A DNA stretch of 64,000 nt from contig NZ_JONR01000014.1 of the NCBI RefSeq assembly GCF_000711955.1, positions 87,028-151,027 on the forward strand, read 5' to 3'. This stretch comes from Nevskia soli DSM 19509 (lineage in GTDB: Bacteria; Pseudomonadota; Gammaproteobacteria; Nevskiales; Nevskiaceae). Under the pieces are notes generated by a model. That model did not search any database. It saw only the letters and a program-made list of their open reading frames with translations, and was not told the origin of the DNA. A program made the translations under genes and the position numbers. Below, in pieces: positions 56,191 to 64,000 of this stretch (position 1 is its first letter; the number at the start of each line of letters is the position of its first letter).

Positions 56191-59100
56191 ATGAGCACGG
56201 AACAGGAGCAGGCGCCGGTCGGCGACAGCCGGCAGGAAAAGGCCAATGTTGCACTGTTCAACATCAGCGCGCCGTTCATCCGCCGTCCCATCGGCACCAC
56301 GTTGCTGGCGGCGGGCATCTTCCTGATCGGCATGCTGGCGCGCCATGCCTTGCCGGTGGCGCCGCTGCCGAATGTGGACATGCCGATCGTCTTCGTCTCC
56401 GCCAGCCAGCCCGGCGCGGCGCCGGGCACCATGGCGACCACCGTGTCGGCGCCGCTGGAGCGGCATTTCGGGCAGATCGGCGGCATCAACGAGATCACCT
56501 CGACCAGCGCGCTGGGCAGCACCACGGTGATCATGCAGTTCGACCTGAGCAAGAACGTCGACGGCGCCGCGCGCGATGTCTCGGAGGCGATCAGCGCCGC
56601 TTCCGCCGATCTTCCCGCGGGCATGCCGTCGCCGCCCACCTACCGCAAGGCCAATCCGAGCAATGCGCCGGTGATGATCCTGGCGCTGACCTCGAAGACG
56701 CATACGCTGGCCGACCTGTACAACTATTCCGACTCGCTGCTGGCGCAGCGCATCAGCCAGGTCAAGGGCGTCAGCCAGGTCGACGTGGTCGGCGGCGCGC
56801 AGCCGGCGGTCCACATCCAGGTCAATACCAGTGCGCTGGCCGCCATGGGCCTGAACCTGGTGGACGTGCAGAACGCGCTGGCGGGCCTCAGCGCGCTGTC
56901 GCCGAAGGGTTCGCTGGGCGACGGCGCCCAGACCTTCGTCATCGACGCCAACGACCAGCTCAACGGCGCCAAGGACTTCAAGTCCCTGATCGTGGGCATG
57001 CACAACGGCGTGCCGGTGCCGATGTCGGCGGTGGCCACCATCATCGATGGCCAGCTCAACCCGTTCCAGGCCGGCTGGTTCAACAAGGACCGCTCGGTGC
57101 TGCTGATGATCCGCAAGCAGTCCGATGCCAACGTCATCGAGACCGTCGACGGCGTGACGGCCCTGATGCCGCTGCTGAGCAGCTGGCTGCCGCCGGGCGT
57201 GAACCTGGACGTGCAGACCGACCGTACGGTGACCATCCGCGCCTCGGTCAACGACGTGCAGTTCTCGTTGCTGCTGTCGGTGACCCTGGTGGTGCTGGTG
57301 ATGCTGCTGTTCCTGCGCCGTGGCGTGCCCACCGCCATCGCCGGCGTCACCGTGCCGCTGTCGCTGGCCGCCACCTTCGCCGTGATGTGGCTGTTCGGCT
57401 TCAGCGTCGACAATTTCTCGCTGATGGCCCTGACCATCGCTGTGGGCTTCGTGGTGGACGACGCCATCGTCGTCATCGAGAACATCACGCGGCATATCGA
57501 AGCCGGCATGAAGCCGTTCCCCGCCGCTCTGCAGGGCGGCCGCGAGATCGGCTTCACCGTGCTGTCGATGAGCCTGTCGCTGATCGCGGTATTCATCCCG
57601 ATCCTGTTCATGGGCGGGGTGGTGGGCAAGCTGTTCCATGAGTTCGCGGTGACGCTGGCGGCGGCGATCGCCGTGTCCGGCGTGGTCTCGCTGACGCTGA
57701 CGCCCTCGCTGTGCGGGCGCTACCTGCGCGCGGAACGCAAGGACAAGCCGCCCGGACGTTTCTCGCGCGCCGCCGAGCGCGGCTTCGAGTGGCTGCTCGA
57801 CGGCTACCGCAGGGGCCTGGAATTCACCCTGCGGCACAGCTGGCTGATGCTGCTGGTCACCCTGGCCGCGGTGGTCGGCACCGTGTACCTGTATATCGCG
57901 GTGCCCAAGGGCTTCTTCCCGCAGCAGGACACCGGGATGATCCAGGGCTCGACCCAGGCGGCGCAGAACATCTCCTACGACGCCATGGTGGCGAAGCAGC
58001 AGCTGGCCGCGGACATCGTGTTGAAGGACCCGGACGTGGAGTCGATGGGCTCCTTCCTTGGCGGCCGCAACACCGCCAACAACGGCAGCATGTTCATCAC
58101 GCTCAAGACCAAGGCCAATGGCCGCAAGGCGACGGTGGACCAGATCATCGCCCGCATGCGGCCCAAGTTTTCCTCGATCCCCGGCCTCAGCGTGTTCCTG
58201 CAGCCGGTGCAGGATGTGAGGGTGGGGGGACGCACCGGCAGCTCGCAGTACATCTACGCCCTGCAATCCTCGGACATCCAGGAGTTGTACACCTGGGTGC
58301 CCAGGCTGGTGGACAAGCTCAGCACCCTGCCGCAGCTCAAGGACGTGAGCAGCGACATGCAGAAGACCGGCCTGCAGATGAACGTGGTGGTGGACCGCGA
58401 TACCGCTTCGCGCCTGGGCCTGACGCCGGCCGATATCGATCGCGCGCTGGGCAACGCCTTCGGCCAGGCGCAGGTGCTGATCACCTACACCGAGCTGAAC
58501 CAGTACCACGTGATCCTGGAGGCGCTGCCCAGCGACCAGCGCGATCCGGACACCTTGAACCGCATCCATCTCGTCTCGGCGGGCGGCGCGATCATTCCGC
58601 TGTCGGCGGTGGCGCACTTCGAAAGCGGCATCGCGCCGCTGTCGATCAGCCACCAGGGGCAGTTCCCGGTGGTCAACGTCAGCTTCAACCTGGCGCCGGA
58701 CGTGTCGCTGGGCGATGCCACGCTGCTGATCCAGAAGGCGCTGCTCGACCTGCATGTGCCGGGTGACATGCGCGGCGATTTCGCCGGCAATGCACAGCTG
58801 TTCCAGCAGTCGCTGAGTACGCTGCCGATCCTGATCCTCACCGCCCTGCTGGCGGTGTACATCGTGCTGGGCATGCTCTACGAGAGCCTGATCCACCCGC
58901 TGACCATCCTGTCGACCCTGCCGACGGCGGGTATCGGCGCGCTGCTGGCGCTGCTGGTGACCGGCACCGACCTGTCGATCGTCGCCATCATCGGCATCAT
59001 CCTGCTGATCGGCATCGTCAAGAAGAACGCGATCATGATGATCGACTTCGCCCTGGATGCGGAGCGCACCCGCGGCATATCGCCGCGCGACGCCATTTAC

Positions 59101-59361
59101 GAGGCCTGCCTGGTCCGCTTCCGGCCGATCATGATGACCACCATGGCGGCGCTGTTCGGCGCGGTGCCGCTGGCGGCGGGCATGGGTACCGGTTCGGAAC
59201 TGCGCCAGCCGCTGGGCATCGCGGTGATCGGCGGCCTGCTGCTGTCGCAGATGCTGACCCTGTTCACCACACCGGTGGTGTACCTGGCGCTGGAGCGCCT
59301 GGCGGTGCGCAAGCACAAACGGAAGATAATCCCTCCCGCCGGCCCGCTACCCGCGAATTGA
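56191..59361 (+). CDS. mdtC: RND multidrug efflux transporter, MdtC-like
   Basis: The 1056-residue product is a second RND pump with the same architecture as MdtB: an N-terminal ISAPFIRRPIGTTLLAAGIF, the TM4 region VDNFSLMALTIAVGFVVDDAIVVIENI with two Asp residues, and the TM10-12 motif IGIVKKNAIMMIDFALDAERT. It lies 12 bases after mdtB. Two consecutive RND pumps after one adaptor is the hallmark of mdtABC. A 9-bp inverted repeat covers its stop codon and ends just before a tRNA-Pro gene. Confidence 0.93.
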   Translation: MSTEQEQAPVGDSRQEKANVALFNISAPFIRRPIGTTLLAAGIFLIGMLARHALPVAPLPNVDMPIVFVSASQPGAAPGTMATTVSAPLERHFGQIGGINEITSTSALGSTTVIMQFDLSKNVDGAARDVSEAISAASADLPAGMPSPPTYRKANPSNAPVMILALTSKTHTLADLYNYSDSLLAQRISQVKGVSQVDVVGGAQPAVHIQVNTSALAAMGLNLVDVQNALAGLSALSPKGSLGDGAQTFVIDANDQLNGAKDFKSLIVGMHNGVPVPMSAVATIIDGQLNPFQAGWFNKDRSVLLMIRKQSDANVIETVDGVTALMPLLSSWLPPGVNLDVQTDRTVTIRASVNDVQFSLLLSVTLVVLVMLLFLRRGVPTAIAGVTVPLSLAATFAVMWLFGFSVDNFSLMALTIAVGFVVDDAIVVIENITRHIEAGMKPFPAALQGGREIGFTVLSMSLSLIAVFIPILFMGGVVGKLFHEFAVTLAAAIAVSGVVSLTLTPSLCGRYLRAERKDKPPGRFSRAAERGFEWLLDGYRRGLEFTLRHSWLMLLVTLAAVVGTVYLYIAVPKGFFPQQDTGMIQGSTQAAQNISYDAMVAKQQLAADIVLKDPDVESMGSFLGGRNTANNGSMFITLKTKANGRKATVDQIIARMRPKFSSIPGLSVFLQPVQDVRVGGRTGSSQYIYALQSSDIQELYTWVPRLVDKLSTLPQLKDVSSDMQKTGLQMNVVVDRDTASRLGLTPADIDRALGNAFGQAQVLITYTELNQYHVILEALPSDQRDPDTLNRIHLVSAGGAIIPLSAVAHFESGIAPLSISHQGQFPVVNVSFNLAPDVSLGDATLLIQKALLDLHVPGDMRGDFAGNAQLFQQSLSTLPILILTALLAVYIVLGMLYESLIHPLTILSTLPTAGIGALLALLVTGTDLSIVAIIGIILLIGIVKKNAIMMIDFALDAERTRGISPRDAIYEACLVRFRPIMMTTMAALFGAVPLAAGMGTGSELRQPLGIAVIGGLLLSQMLTLFTTPVVYLALERLAVRKHKRKIIPPAGPLPAN

Positions 59362-59410
59362 CATCAAAAATCACCGGCTTGCGTGCAATTCGCGCTAAAA
59401 TCCCGGAACA

Positions 59411-59487
59411 CGGGGTGTAGCGCAGTCTGGTAGCGCACCTGCCTTGGGCGCAGGTGGTCGCAGGTTCGAATCCTGTCACCCCGACCA
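59411..59487 (+). tRNA. tRNA-Pro (anticodon TGG)
   Basis: The 77-nt gene folds perfectly: acceptor CGGGGTG/CACCCCG, anticodon stem CCTGC/GCAGG with loop CTTGGGC (anticodon TGG), T stem GCAGG/CCTGT-type pairing with loop TTCGAAT, and encoded CCA. A TAAAAT at 59396-59401 could be its -10. It reads CCA and probably other Pro codons by wobble. Confidence 0.96.
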
Positions 59488-59540
59488 AATAGCTTCTACA
59501 ACCATCAACTTACGCTCAACCGGGCGCCTCTGACTACTGA

Positions 59541-60509
59541 ATGGACCTGAAATCCGTCCTTGCCCCCGTTATGGGCGACATGGACCGCGTCGACACCTTG
59601 ATTCGCGCGCGTCTGTCCTCCGAAGTGGTCCTGATCAACGAGATCGGCGGCTACATCATCAACGCCGGGGGCAAGCGTCTGCGTCCGGCGCTGGTGCTGC
59701 TCAGCGCGCGCGCCTGCGGCGCGCGGGGCGAGTTGCCCTGCCTGCTGGCCGCAGTGATCGAGTTCATCCATACCGCGACCCTGCTGCACGATGATGTGGT
59801 GGACCATTCCGACCGCCGCCGCGGCCTCAAGACCGCCAACGCAGTGTGGGGCAACTCCGGCGCGGTGCTGTCGGGCGATTTCCTCTATTCGCGCAGCTTC
59901 CAGCTGATGGTCGAAGCCAACCGCATGCCGGTCATGCGCGTCATGGCCGACGCCACCAACGCCATTTCCGAAGGCGAAGTGCTGCAGCTGATGAACTGCA
60001 ACGATCCTGAGGTCACCGAGGAGCGCTACCTGCGGGTGATCGAGCTGAAGACCTCGCGCCTGTTCCAGGCCGCTTCCGAGGTCGGCGCCATCGCCGCCGA
60101 TGCCACGCCGCAGCAGCAGGCGCAGATGGCCGCCTACGGCCACGCCCTGGGCATGGCGTATCAGTTGGTGGACGATCTGCTGGACTACACCGCCGACCCC
60201 GAAGTCAGCGGCAAGAACCTCGGCATCGACCTGGCCGAAGGCAAGCCGACGCTGCCGCTGATCTACACCATGCGCAAGGGCACTGCGGAGCAGGGTGCCT
60301 TGATCCGCGACGCCATCGTGCAGGGGCGTGCGGAAAAACTGACCGAAGTGCTCGCGGCCGTTGAAGCAGCCGGCGCAATCCCGTACACTCGCGCCCTCGC
60401 TGAACGCTATAGCGATTCGGCGATCGCGGCACTGGGGGGATTTCCCGATTCTCCGTTCAAACAGGCGCTGCAAGATCTGGCCCGTTTTACCATCCAGCGG
60501 ATGAGTTGA
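59541..60509 (+). CDS. ispB: Octaprenyl (polyprenyl) diphosphate synthase
   Basis: IspB extends farnesyl diphosphate with isopentenyl units to build the ubiquinone side chain. The 322-residue product has the first Asp-rich motif DDVVD (84-88) in LLHDDVVDHSDRRRG, the substrate-binding GGKRLRPALVLLSAR, and the second Asp motif in YQLVDDLLDYTAD. ATG 59541 gives the family N-terminus. In E. coli ispB neighbours rplU-rpmA; here it is flanked by two tRNA-Pro genes instead. The exact chain length cannot be read from the sequence. Confidence 0.93.
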   Translation: MDLKSVLAPVMGDMDRVDTLIRARLSSEVVLINEIGGYIINAGGKRLRPALVLLSARACGARGELPCLLAAVIEFIHTATLLHDDVVDHSDRRRGLKTANAVWGNSGAVLSGDFLYSRSFQLMVEANRMPVMRVMADATNAISEGEVLQLMNCNDPEVTEERYLRVIELKTSRLFQAASEVGAIAADATPQQQAQMAAYGHALGMAYQLVDDLLDYTADPEVSGKNLGIDLAEGKPTLPLIYTMRKGTAEQGALIRDAIVQGRAEKLTEVLAAVEAAGAIPYTRALAERYSDSAIAALGGFPDSPFKQALQDLARFTIQRMS

Positions 60510-60520
60510 GAGGGGCCTGG

Positions 60521-60597
60521 CGGGGCGTAGCTCAGCTTGGTAGAGCGCTTGCTTCGGGAGCAAGAGGTCGCAGGTTCGAATCCTGTCGCCCCGACCA
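60521..60597 (+). tRNA. tRNA-Pro (anticodon CGG)
   Basis: The 77-nt gene has acceptor CGGGGCG/CGCCCCG, anticodon stem CTTGC/GCAAG with loop TTCGGGA (anticodon CGG), loop TTCGAAT in the T arm and encoded CCA. It starts 12 bases after ispB and may be cotranscribed with it. It decodes CCG, a frequent codon in this GC-rich genome. Confidence 0.96.
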
Positions 60598-60637
60598 CTT
60601 TTTTATATCCATATCAACAGCTTGTTTTCCGGCCTTG

Positions 60638-60736
60638 ATGGCTGAAGCTGACACCCTCTGCCTCGTTCGCCATGCGATCCCGGGCAGATTCCCCGGACTG
60701 GGTGATCCTTCGGCGCGTCTGACGCGCCACCGTTGA
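60638..60736 (+). pseudogene. Possible N-terminal remnant of a histidine-phosphatase protein
   Basis: A 32-codon frame from ATG 60638 reads TLCLVRHAIPGRFPG then DPSARLT. This resembles the LYLVRHG...LT start of the histidine phosphatase (SixA/phosphoglycerate mutase) superfamily, then stops. Nothing downstream continues the fold. The match is short and could be chance. Confidence 0.2.
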
Positions 60737-60775
60737 ACCGGGCGGAGCGGCATCCCCGGCAAAGAGAAATGAGCG

Positions 60776-61345
<570 letters not shown>

Positions 61346-61469
61346 ACCTGGTTGAAGCGCCCGGCCGCCGTTGCTGCGGCGCCCGGGCCGGATACATGGA
61401 CCCGGATTTGTTGCGGGCGCGGTCATACCGGCAAGCATCCGCCCGGGACCACAGCACAAAGGCGGTTCG

Positions 61470-62681
61470 ATGATCGAGCGGAACCCCGCGCCGCATAAAG
61501 CCGGCCCGGTCCTGTTTGCACTCGCGGTCGGCGGCTTCGCCATCGGCACCACCGAGTTCGCGACGATGAGCCTGCTGCCGGACTTCGCCCGCGGCCTGGA
61601 TATCGACGCTCCCACTGCCGGCCACGTCATCAGTGCTTATGCGCTGGGCGTGGTGGTGGGCGCGCCGGTGATCGCGGTGCTGGCGGCGCGGCTGGCGCGG
61701 CGCACCCTGCTGATCCTGCTGATGGCGCTCTTCGCACTGGGCAATGGCCTCAGTGCGTTGGCGCCGGACTATGGCTGGATGATGGCCTTCCGTTTCCTCA
61801 GCGGGCTGCCGCACGGCGCCTATTTCGGCACGGCCGCGCTGGTGGCCGCTTCGCTGGTGCCGGTTAACCGCCGCACGCAGGCGGTGGGACGCATCTTCCT
61901 CGGTCTGACCTGCGCCACGGTGGTCGGCGTGCCGGCGGCCAATGCGTTGGGCCGCGCGGTCGGCTGGCGCTGGAGCTTCGGCGTGGTGGCCATGCTCGGG
62001 CTGCTGACCATGGCGCTGGTGGCGTGGCTGGCGCCGCGCACGGCGGCGGACCCGCAGTCGAGTCCGCTGCGCGAACTGGGCGCGCTGAAGCGCATGCAGG
62101 TGTGGCTGACGCTCGGCACCGGGGCGATCGGTTTCGGCGGCCTCTTTGCCGTCTATACCTACCTGGCCGATATCCTGACGCGGGTGACGCTGGTCTCCGC
62201 CAACACGGTGCCGGTGGTGCTGGCGATCTTCGGCATGGGCATGACCCTCGGCAACATCGCCGTGCCCTGGGCGGCGGACCGCCGCATCATGACCACCGCC
62301 GCCGGGCTGCTGCTGTGGAGCGCGCTGGTGCTGGCGCTGTTTCCTTTCGTTGCGGGCAATCTCTGGCTGGTTTCCATCGACGTGTTCCTGATCGGCATCG
62401 GCGGCGCGCTCGGCACGGTGTTACAAACGCGGCTGATGGACGTGGCCGAGGATGCGCAGGGACTGGCGGCCTCGCTGAATCATTCGGCCTTCAATACGGC
62501 CAATGCACTCGGGCCGTTTCTCGGCGGCCTGGCCATCGCCGGCGGCTACGGCTGGACTTCGCCGGGCTGGGTGGGCTGCCTGCTGGCCCTTGGCGGTTTG
62601 GCGTTATGCCTGCTTTCCGCCTTTCTAGGCAGAAGGCAGTTGCAACTGGCGCAGCAGCAAGTCCAGACGGCGGCGCGGTAG
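61470..62681 (+). CDS. MFS transporter, AraJ/DHA1-like
   Basis: The 403-residue product is a twelve-segment major facilitator. It has GGFAIGTTEFATMSLLPDFA in TM1, ISAYALGVVVGAPVIAVLAARLARR ahead of the motif A region, RFLSGLPHGAYFGTAALVAASLVP in TM4 and the second-half repeat after residue 205. The TTEF and HGAYFG motifs are typical of the AraJ/YdhP drug and sugar-efflux group. The substrate is unknown. ATG 61470 follows AAAGGCGG. It converges with the MscS remnant, whose stop begins two bases after its own. Confidence 0.88.
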   Translation: MIERNPAPHKAGPVLFALAVGGFAIGTTEFATMSLLPDFARGLDIDAPTAGHVISAYALGVVVGAPVIAVLAARLARRTLLILLMALFALGNGLSALAPDYGWMMAFRFLSGLPHGAYFGTAALVAASLVPVNRRTQAVGRIFLGLTCATVVGVPAANALGRAVGWRWSFGVVAMLGLLTMALVAWLAPRTAADPQSSPLRELGALKRMQVWLTLGTGAIGFGGLFAVYTYLADILTRVTLVSANTVPVVLAIFGMGMTLGNIAVPWAADRRIMTTAAGLLLWSALVLALFPFVAGNLWLVSIDVFLIGIGGALGTVLQTRLMDVAEDAQGLAASLNHSAFNTANALGPFLGGLAIAGGYGWTSPGWVGCLLALGGLALCLLSAFLGRRQLQLAQQQVQTAAR

Positions 62682-62682
62682 C

Positions 62683-63030
62683 TCAGGGGTTGGGCGCCAG
62701 CGCCTGTCCCCGGCTTGCCAGCCCGGTCAGCAGGGTGTGATTCAGGGCGCTGACGGCCTGCAGGCGTTGCCGCGCGTCTCCCGCCAGCCTGACGTGCAGT
62801 TCCATGATGTGGCCGGCGTGGTCGGCGCCGATGATGAAGACCTCCGGGTCGGGCGATCGCAGCACGTCGGGGTTGGCCTTGGCGATGTCCAGCAGCAGGC
62901 GCTCGTCTTCCTCCACCTTGCCCATCATGCGCCACTGCCGCACGGTGGCGCTGATACCCCTCATGTCCCAGTTGATCGCGGTACCGGTGATGAAGCTCTG
63001 GCTGGGGACGATGGCGGGGCTGCATTCGAC
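62683..63030 (-). pseudogene. C-terminal fragment of an MscS-like mechanosensitive channel
   Basis: The frame reads AIVPSQSFITGTAINWDMRG, which matches the beta-domain entry of MscS proteins (VIVPNS...NW), then a helical segment and LDIAKANPDVLRSPDPEVFIIGADHAGHIMELHVRLAG followed in parts by LNHTLLTGL, the MscS cytoplasmic C-terminal domain. Membrane segments and the pore helix that should precede it are absent upstream, where a different gene begins at 63190. Third positions are GC-rich, so the loss may be recent. An in-frame ATG at 62964 could start a 93-residue protein, but as a channel it would be non-functional. Confidence 0.7.
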
Positions 63031-63189
63031 GGCTTGCCGGCGTGAAGGGTTCGGTGATGTCGCGCATCCGCGCGGCGGTTCGCCGGGTCTTTGGCATGGC
63101 GGGGGAACTTCCGGCGCGGTGCGCCCACTAAAAATCACGGCCGGCGCGGTTCCCTCGCGCCGGCCAGGAAATCTGAGGAGGTTCAGGAC

Positions 63190-63708
63190 ATGGAACAGTC
63201 CCGCATTCGGGAGGCCGATGATGGACAGGCCCTGGTGCATCTACGCAGGATGGTCGACAAGGCCGGGGTGGCGATGCTCACCACGGTGAGCGGCGACGGC
63301 CGCTTGCGCAGCCGTCCGCTGCATACCGAGCGGATGGATGAGGACGGTGCGCTGTGGTTCATCGTCAACGCGGCGGCGCCCAAGGTCGGTGAAATCCAGG
63401 ATCACGAGGGTGAGGTCGGCGTTTCGTATGTCGATCTGGAAAATCAGAATTTCGTGTCCCTCACCGGCACCGCGCGCCTGGTGCACGACGCGGCGAAGAA
63501 AGCCGCTCTGTGGGGACGGATCAGCGAAGCCTGGTTCCCGCATGGCAAGGAGGATCCATCCATTGCCCTGCTCAAGGTTGTTCCCGAACGCGGTGAATAC
63601 TGGGATGGGCCGGCCGGCAAGGCCGGCCGGTTCCTGGCGTTCATGAAGGCTGCGGTGGCGGGCGACGTCAGCGGTTTCGGCACGCAACGCAAGTTCAAGG
63701 TGCCATAG
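63190..63708 (+). CDS. Pyridoxamine 5'-phosphate oxidase-like (general stress protein 26 type)
   Basis: The 172-residue product has the split-barrel flavin-binding fold of the PNPOx-like family: AMLTTVSGDGRLRSRPLHTERMDEDGALWFIVN in the first half (read in parts), VGVSYVDLENQNFVSLTGTARLV, and a conserved W-F-P segment (AWFPHGKEDPSIALLKVVPERGEYWD). It resembles general stress protein 26 (YdaG type), which binds flavin and is not a true pyridoxine oxidase. AGGAGG (63176-63181) precedes ATG 63190. A GCGCCGG hairpin lies just upstream. Function is unknown beyond family. Confidence 0.88.
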   Translation: MEQSRIREADDGQALVHLRRMVDKAGVAMLTTVSGDGRLRSRPLHTERMDEDGALWFIVNAAAPKVGEIQDHEGEVGVSYVDLENQNFVSLTGTARLVHDAAKKAALWGRISEAWFPHGKEDPSIALLKVVPERGEYWDGPAGKAGRFLAFMKAAVAGDVSGFGTQRKFKVP

Positions 63709-63750
63709 CTTCCGCGCTATTGGCGCAAGCCGGCGCGACGGTCGCCGGCA

Positions 63751-63972
63751 TCAGGAGCACGTTCCATGGGAGCACGATCCATGTCGGCAAGAAAGCAGCG
63801 GGCCGGTGTGCGGCAGGAACAGATCCGCGGCTGGAATCTGAGCGCGGCCCTGATTCTTGAAGTCGTGCAGGCCGACGTCGCGCCGCTGTTCATGCTTAGA
63901 GCCTGTAACAGAATGAATCGCACCTGCGTTGCAGTCCAAAATCGCGTCAGGCAAGGCGGAGGCCCCAGCCAT
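63751..63972 (-). CDS. Small unrecognised ORF whose N-terminus lies in element copy C
   Basis: The 73-codon frame has an N-terminal third (MAGASALPDAILDCNAGA) inside palindromic copy C, then HEQRRDVGLHDFKNQG and ends CRHGSCSHGTCS. The distal part has fairly GC-rich third positions and a Cys/His-rich end suggestive of a metal site. No family was recognised, and the true start may lie beyond the element. It is listed with low confidence because its layout repeats that of truB. Confidence 0.25.
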   Translation of the reverse strand: MAGASALPDAILDCNAGAIHSVTGSKHEQRRDVGLHDFKNQGRAQIPAADLFLPHTGPLLSCRHGSCSHGTCS

Positions 63973-64000
63973 GGTGATTCCATGGCTGGGGCTGACAACG
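63898..64000. repeat. Palindromic element, copy C (cut by the window end)
   Basis: The first 103 bases match the left half of copy A: a diverged outer arm (63898-63928), the block CAGGCAAGGCGGAGG (63948-63962), a perfect 13-bp apex (63962-63974 with 63980-63992, loop TGATT) and GACAACG at the very end. The apex sequence differs from copies A and B, yet pairing is kept. The second hairpin and right arm should lie beyond the window. Confidence 0.85.

Noticed and set aside
52903..59316. A minus-strand open frame of about 2100 codons opposite mdtB and mdtC
   Set aside because: GC-rich codon use on the plus strand leaves few antisense stops. The translation is low in hydrophobic order, shows no family and opposes two clear RND pump genes.

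Overview
The window is GC-rich, densely coding chromosomal DNA from a gammaproteobacterium. Several gene orders are typical of that class: carAB-greA, rlmE-ftsH-folP-glmM, tpiA-secG-tRNA-Leu, initiator tRNA-rimP-nusA-infB-rbfA-truB-rpsO-pnp, smc-zipA-ligA, trpS-scpA-scpB-rluB, and mtnA/mtaD-ubiG-mupP-yciK as in Pseudomonas. ZipA and a PhaR regulator fit a free-living Nevskiales/Xanthomonadales-like or Pseudomonas-related lineage. The exact genus cannot be read from this sequence.

Layout. 1-12 kb: carbamoyl phosphate synthetase (carA and carB, with a LeuE-type exporter between them), transcript cleavage factor GreA, 23S rRNA methylase, FtsH, folate and cell-wall precursor genes, triosephosphate isomerase, SecG and tRNA-Leu. 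12.4-21.5 kb: the translation/transcription operon from initiator tRNA to pnp. 21.6-23.6 kb: a predicted small RNA, phaR and gluQ. 23.7-28.4 kb: a three-gene cluster of an alkyl-DHAP-synthase-like flavoprotein, a GlpD-like dehydrogenase and an FGGY kinase. 28.5-31.4 kb: a site-2 protease, an outer-membrane protein, small membrane proteins and queF. 31.5-38 kb: smc, zipA, ligA. 38-44 kb: bolA, yciB, yciO, an M50 protease, trpS, scpAB, rluB. 44-49 kb: yciK-like SDR, mupP, ubiG and MTA deaminase on the minus strand, divergent from mtnA. 49-51.4 kb: a gamma-carbonic anhydrase-like protein, a lipoprotein, an ArsR/SRPBCC pair and a broken RND adaptor gene. 51.6-59.4 kb: mdtABC. 59.4-64 kb: two tRNA-Pro genes around ispB, gene remnants, an MFS exporter, an MscS remnant and a stress-type flavin-binding protein.

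The most unusual signals lie outside the ordinary genes. Three copies of a roughly 268-bp palindromic element (17749-18016, 31148-31416 and 63898 to the window end) share short conserved blocks, while their stems differ in sequence but stay paired. The first copy sits exactly between rbfA and truB, supplies the truB start codon and about 14 N-terminal codons, and places the AUG inside a predicted stem. A second signal is a minus-strand small RNA downstream of pnp, with a near-consensus promoter, three hairpins, a terminator and an exposed CUCCUCC anti-Shine-Dalgarno motif. Other points of interest are the AGPS/GlpD/FGGY cluster, an SDR without its catalytic tyrosine, a His/Asp-rich pentapeptide repeat at the ScpB C-terminus, and a probable leaderless M50 protease mRNA. 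No CRISPR array, rRNA, phage or intact insertion sequence was seen.
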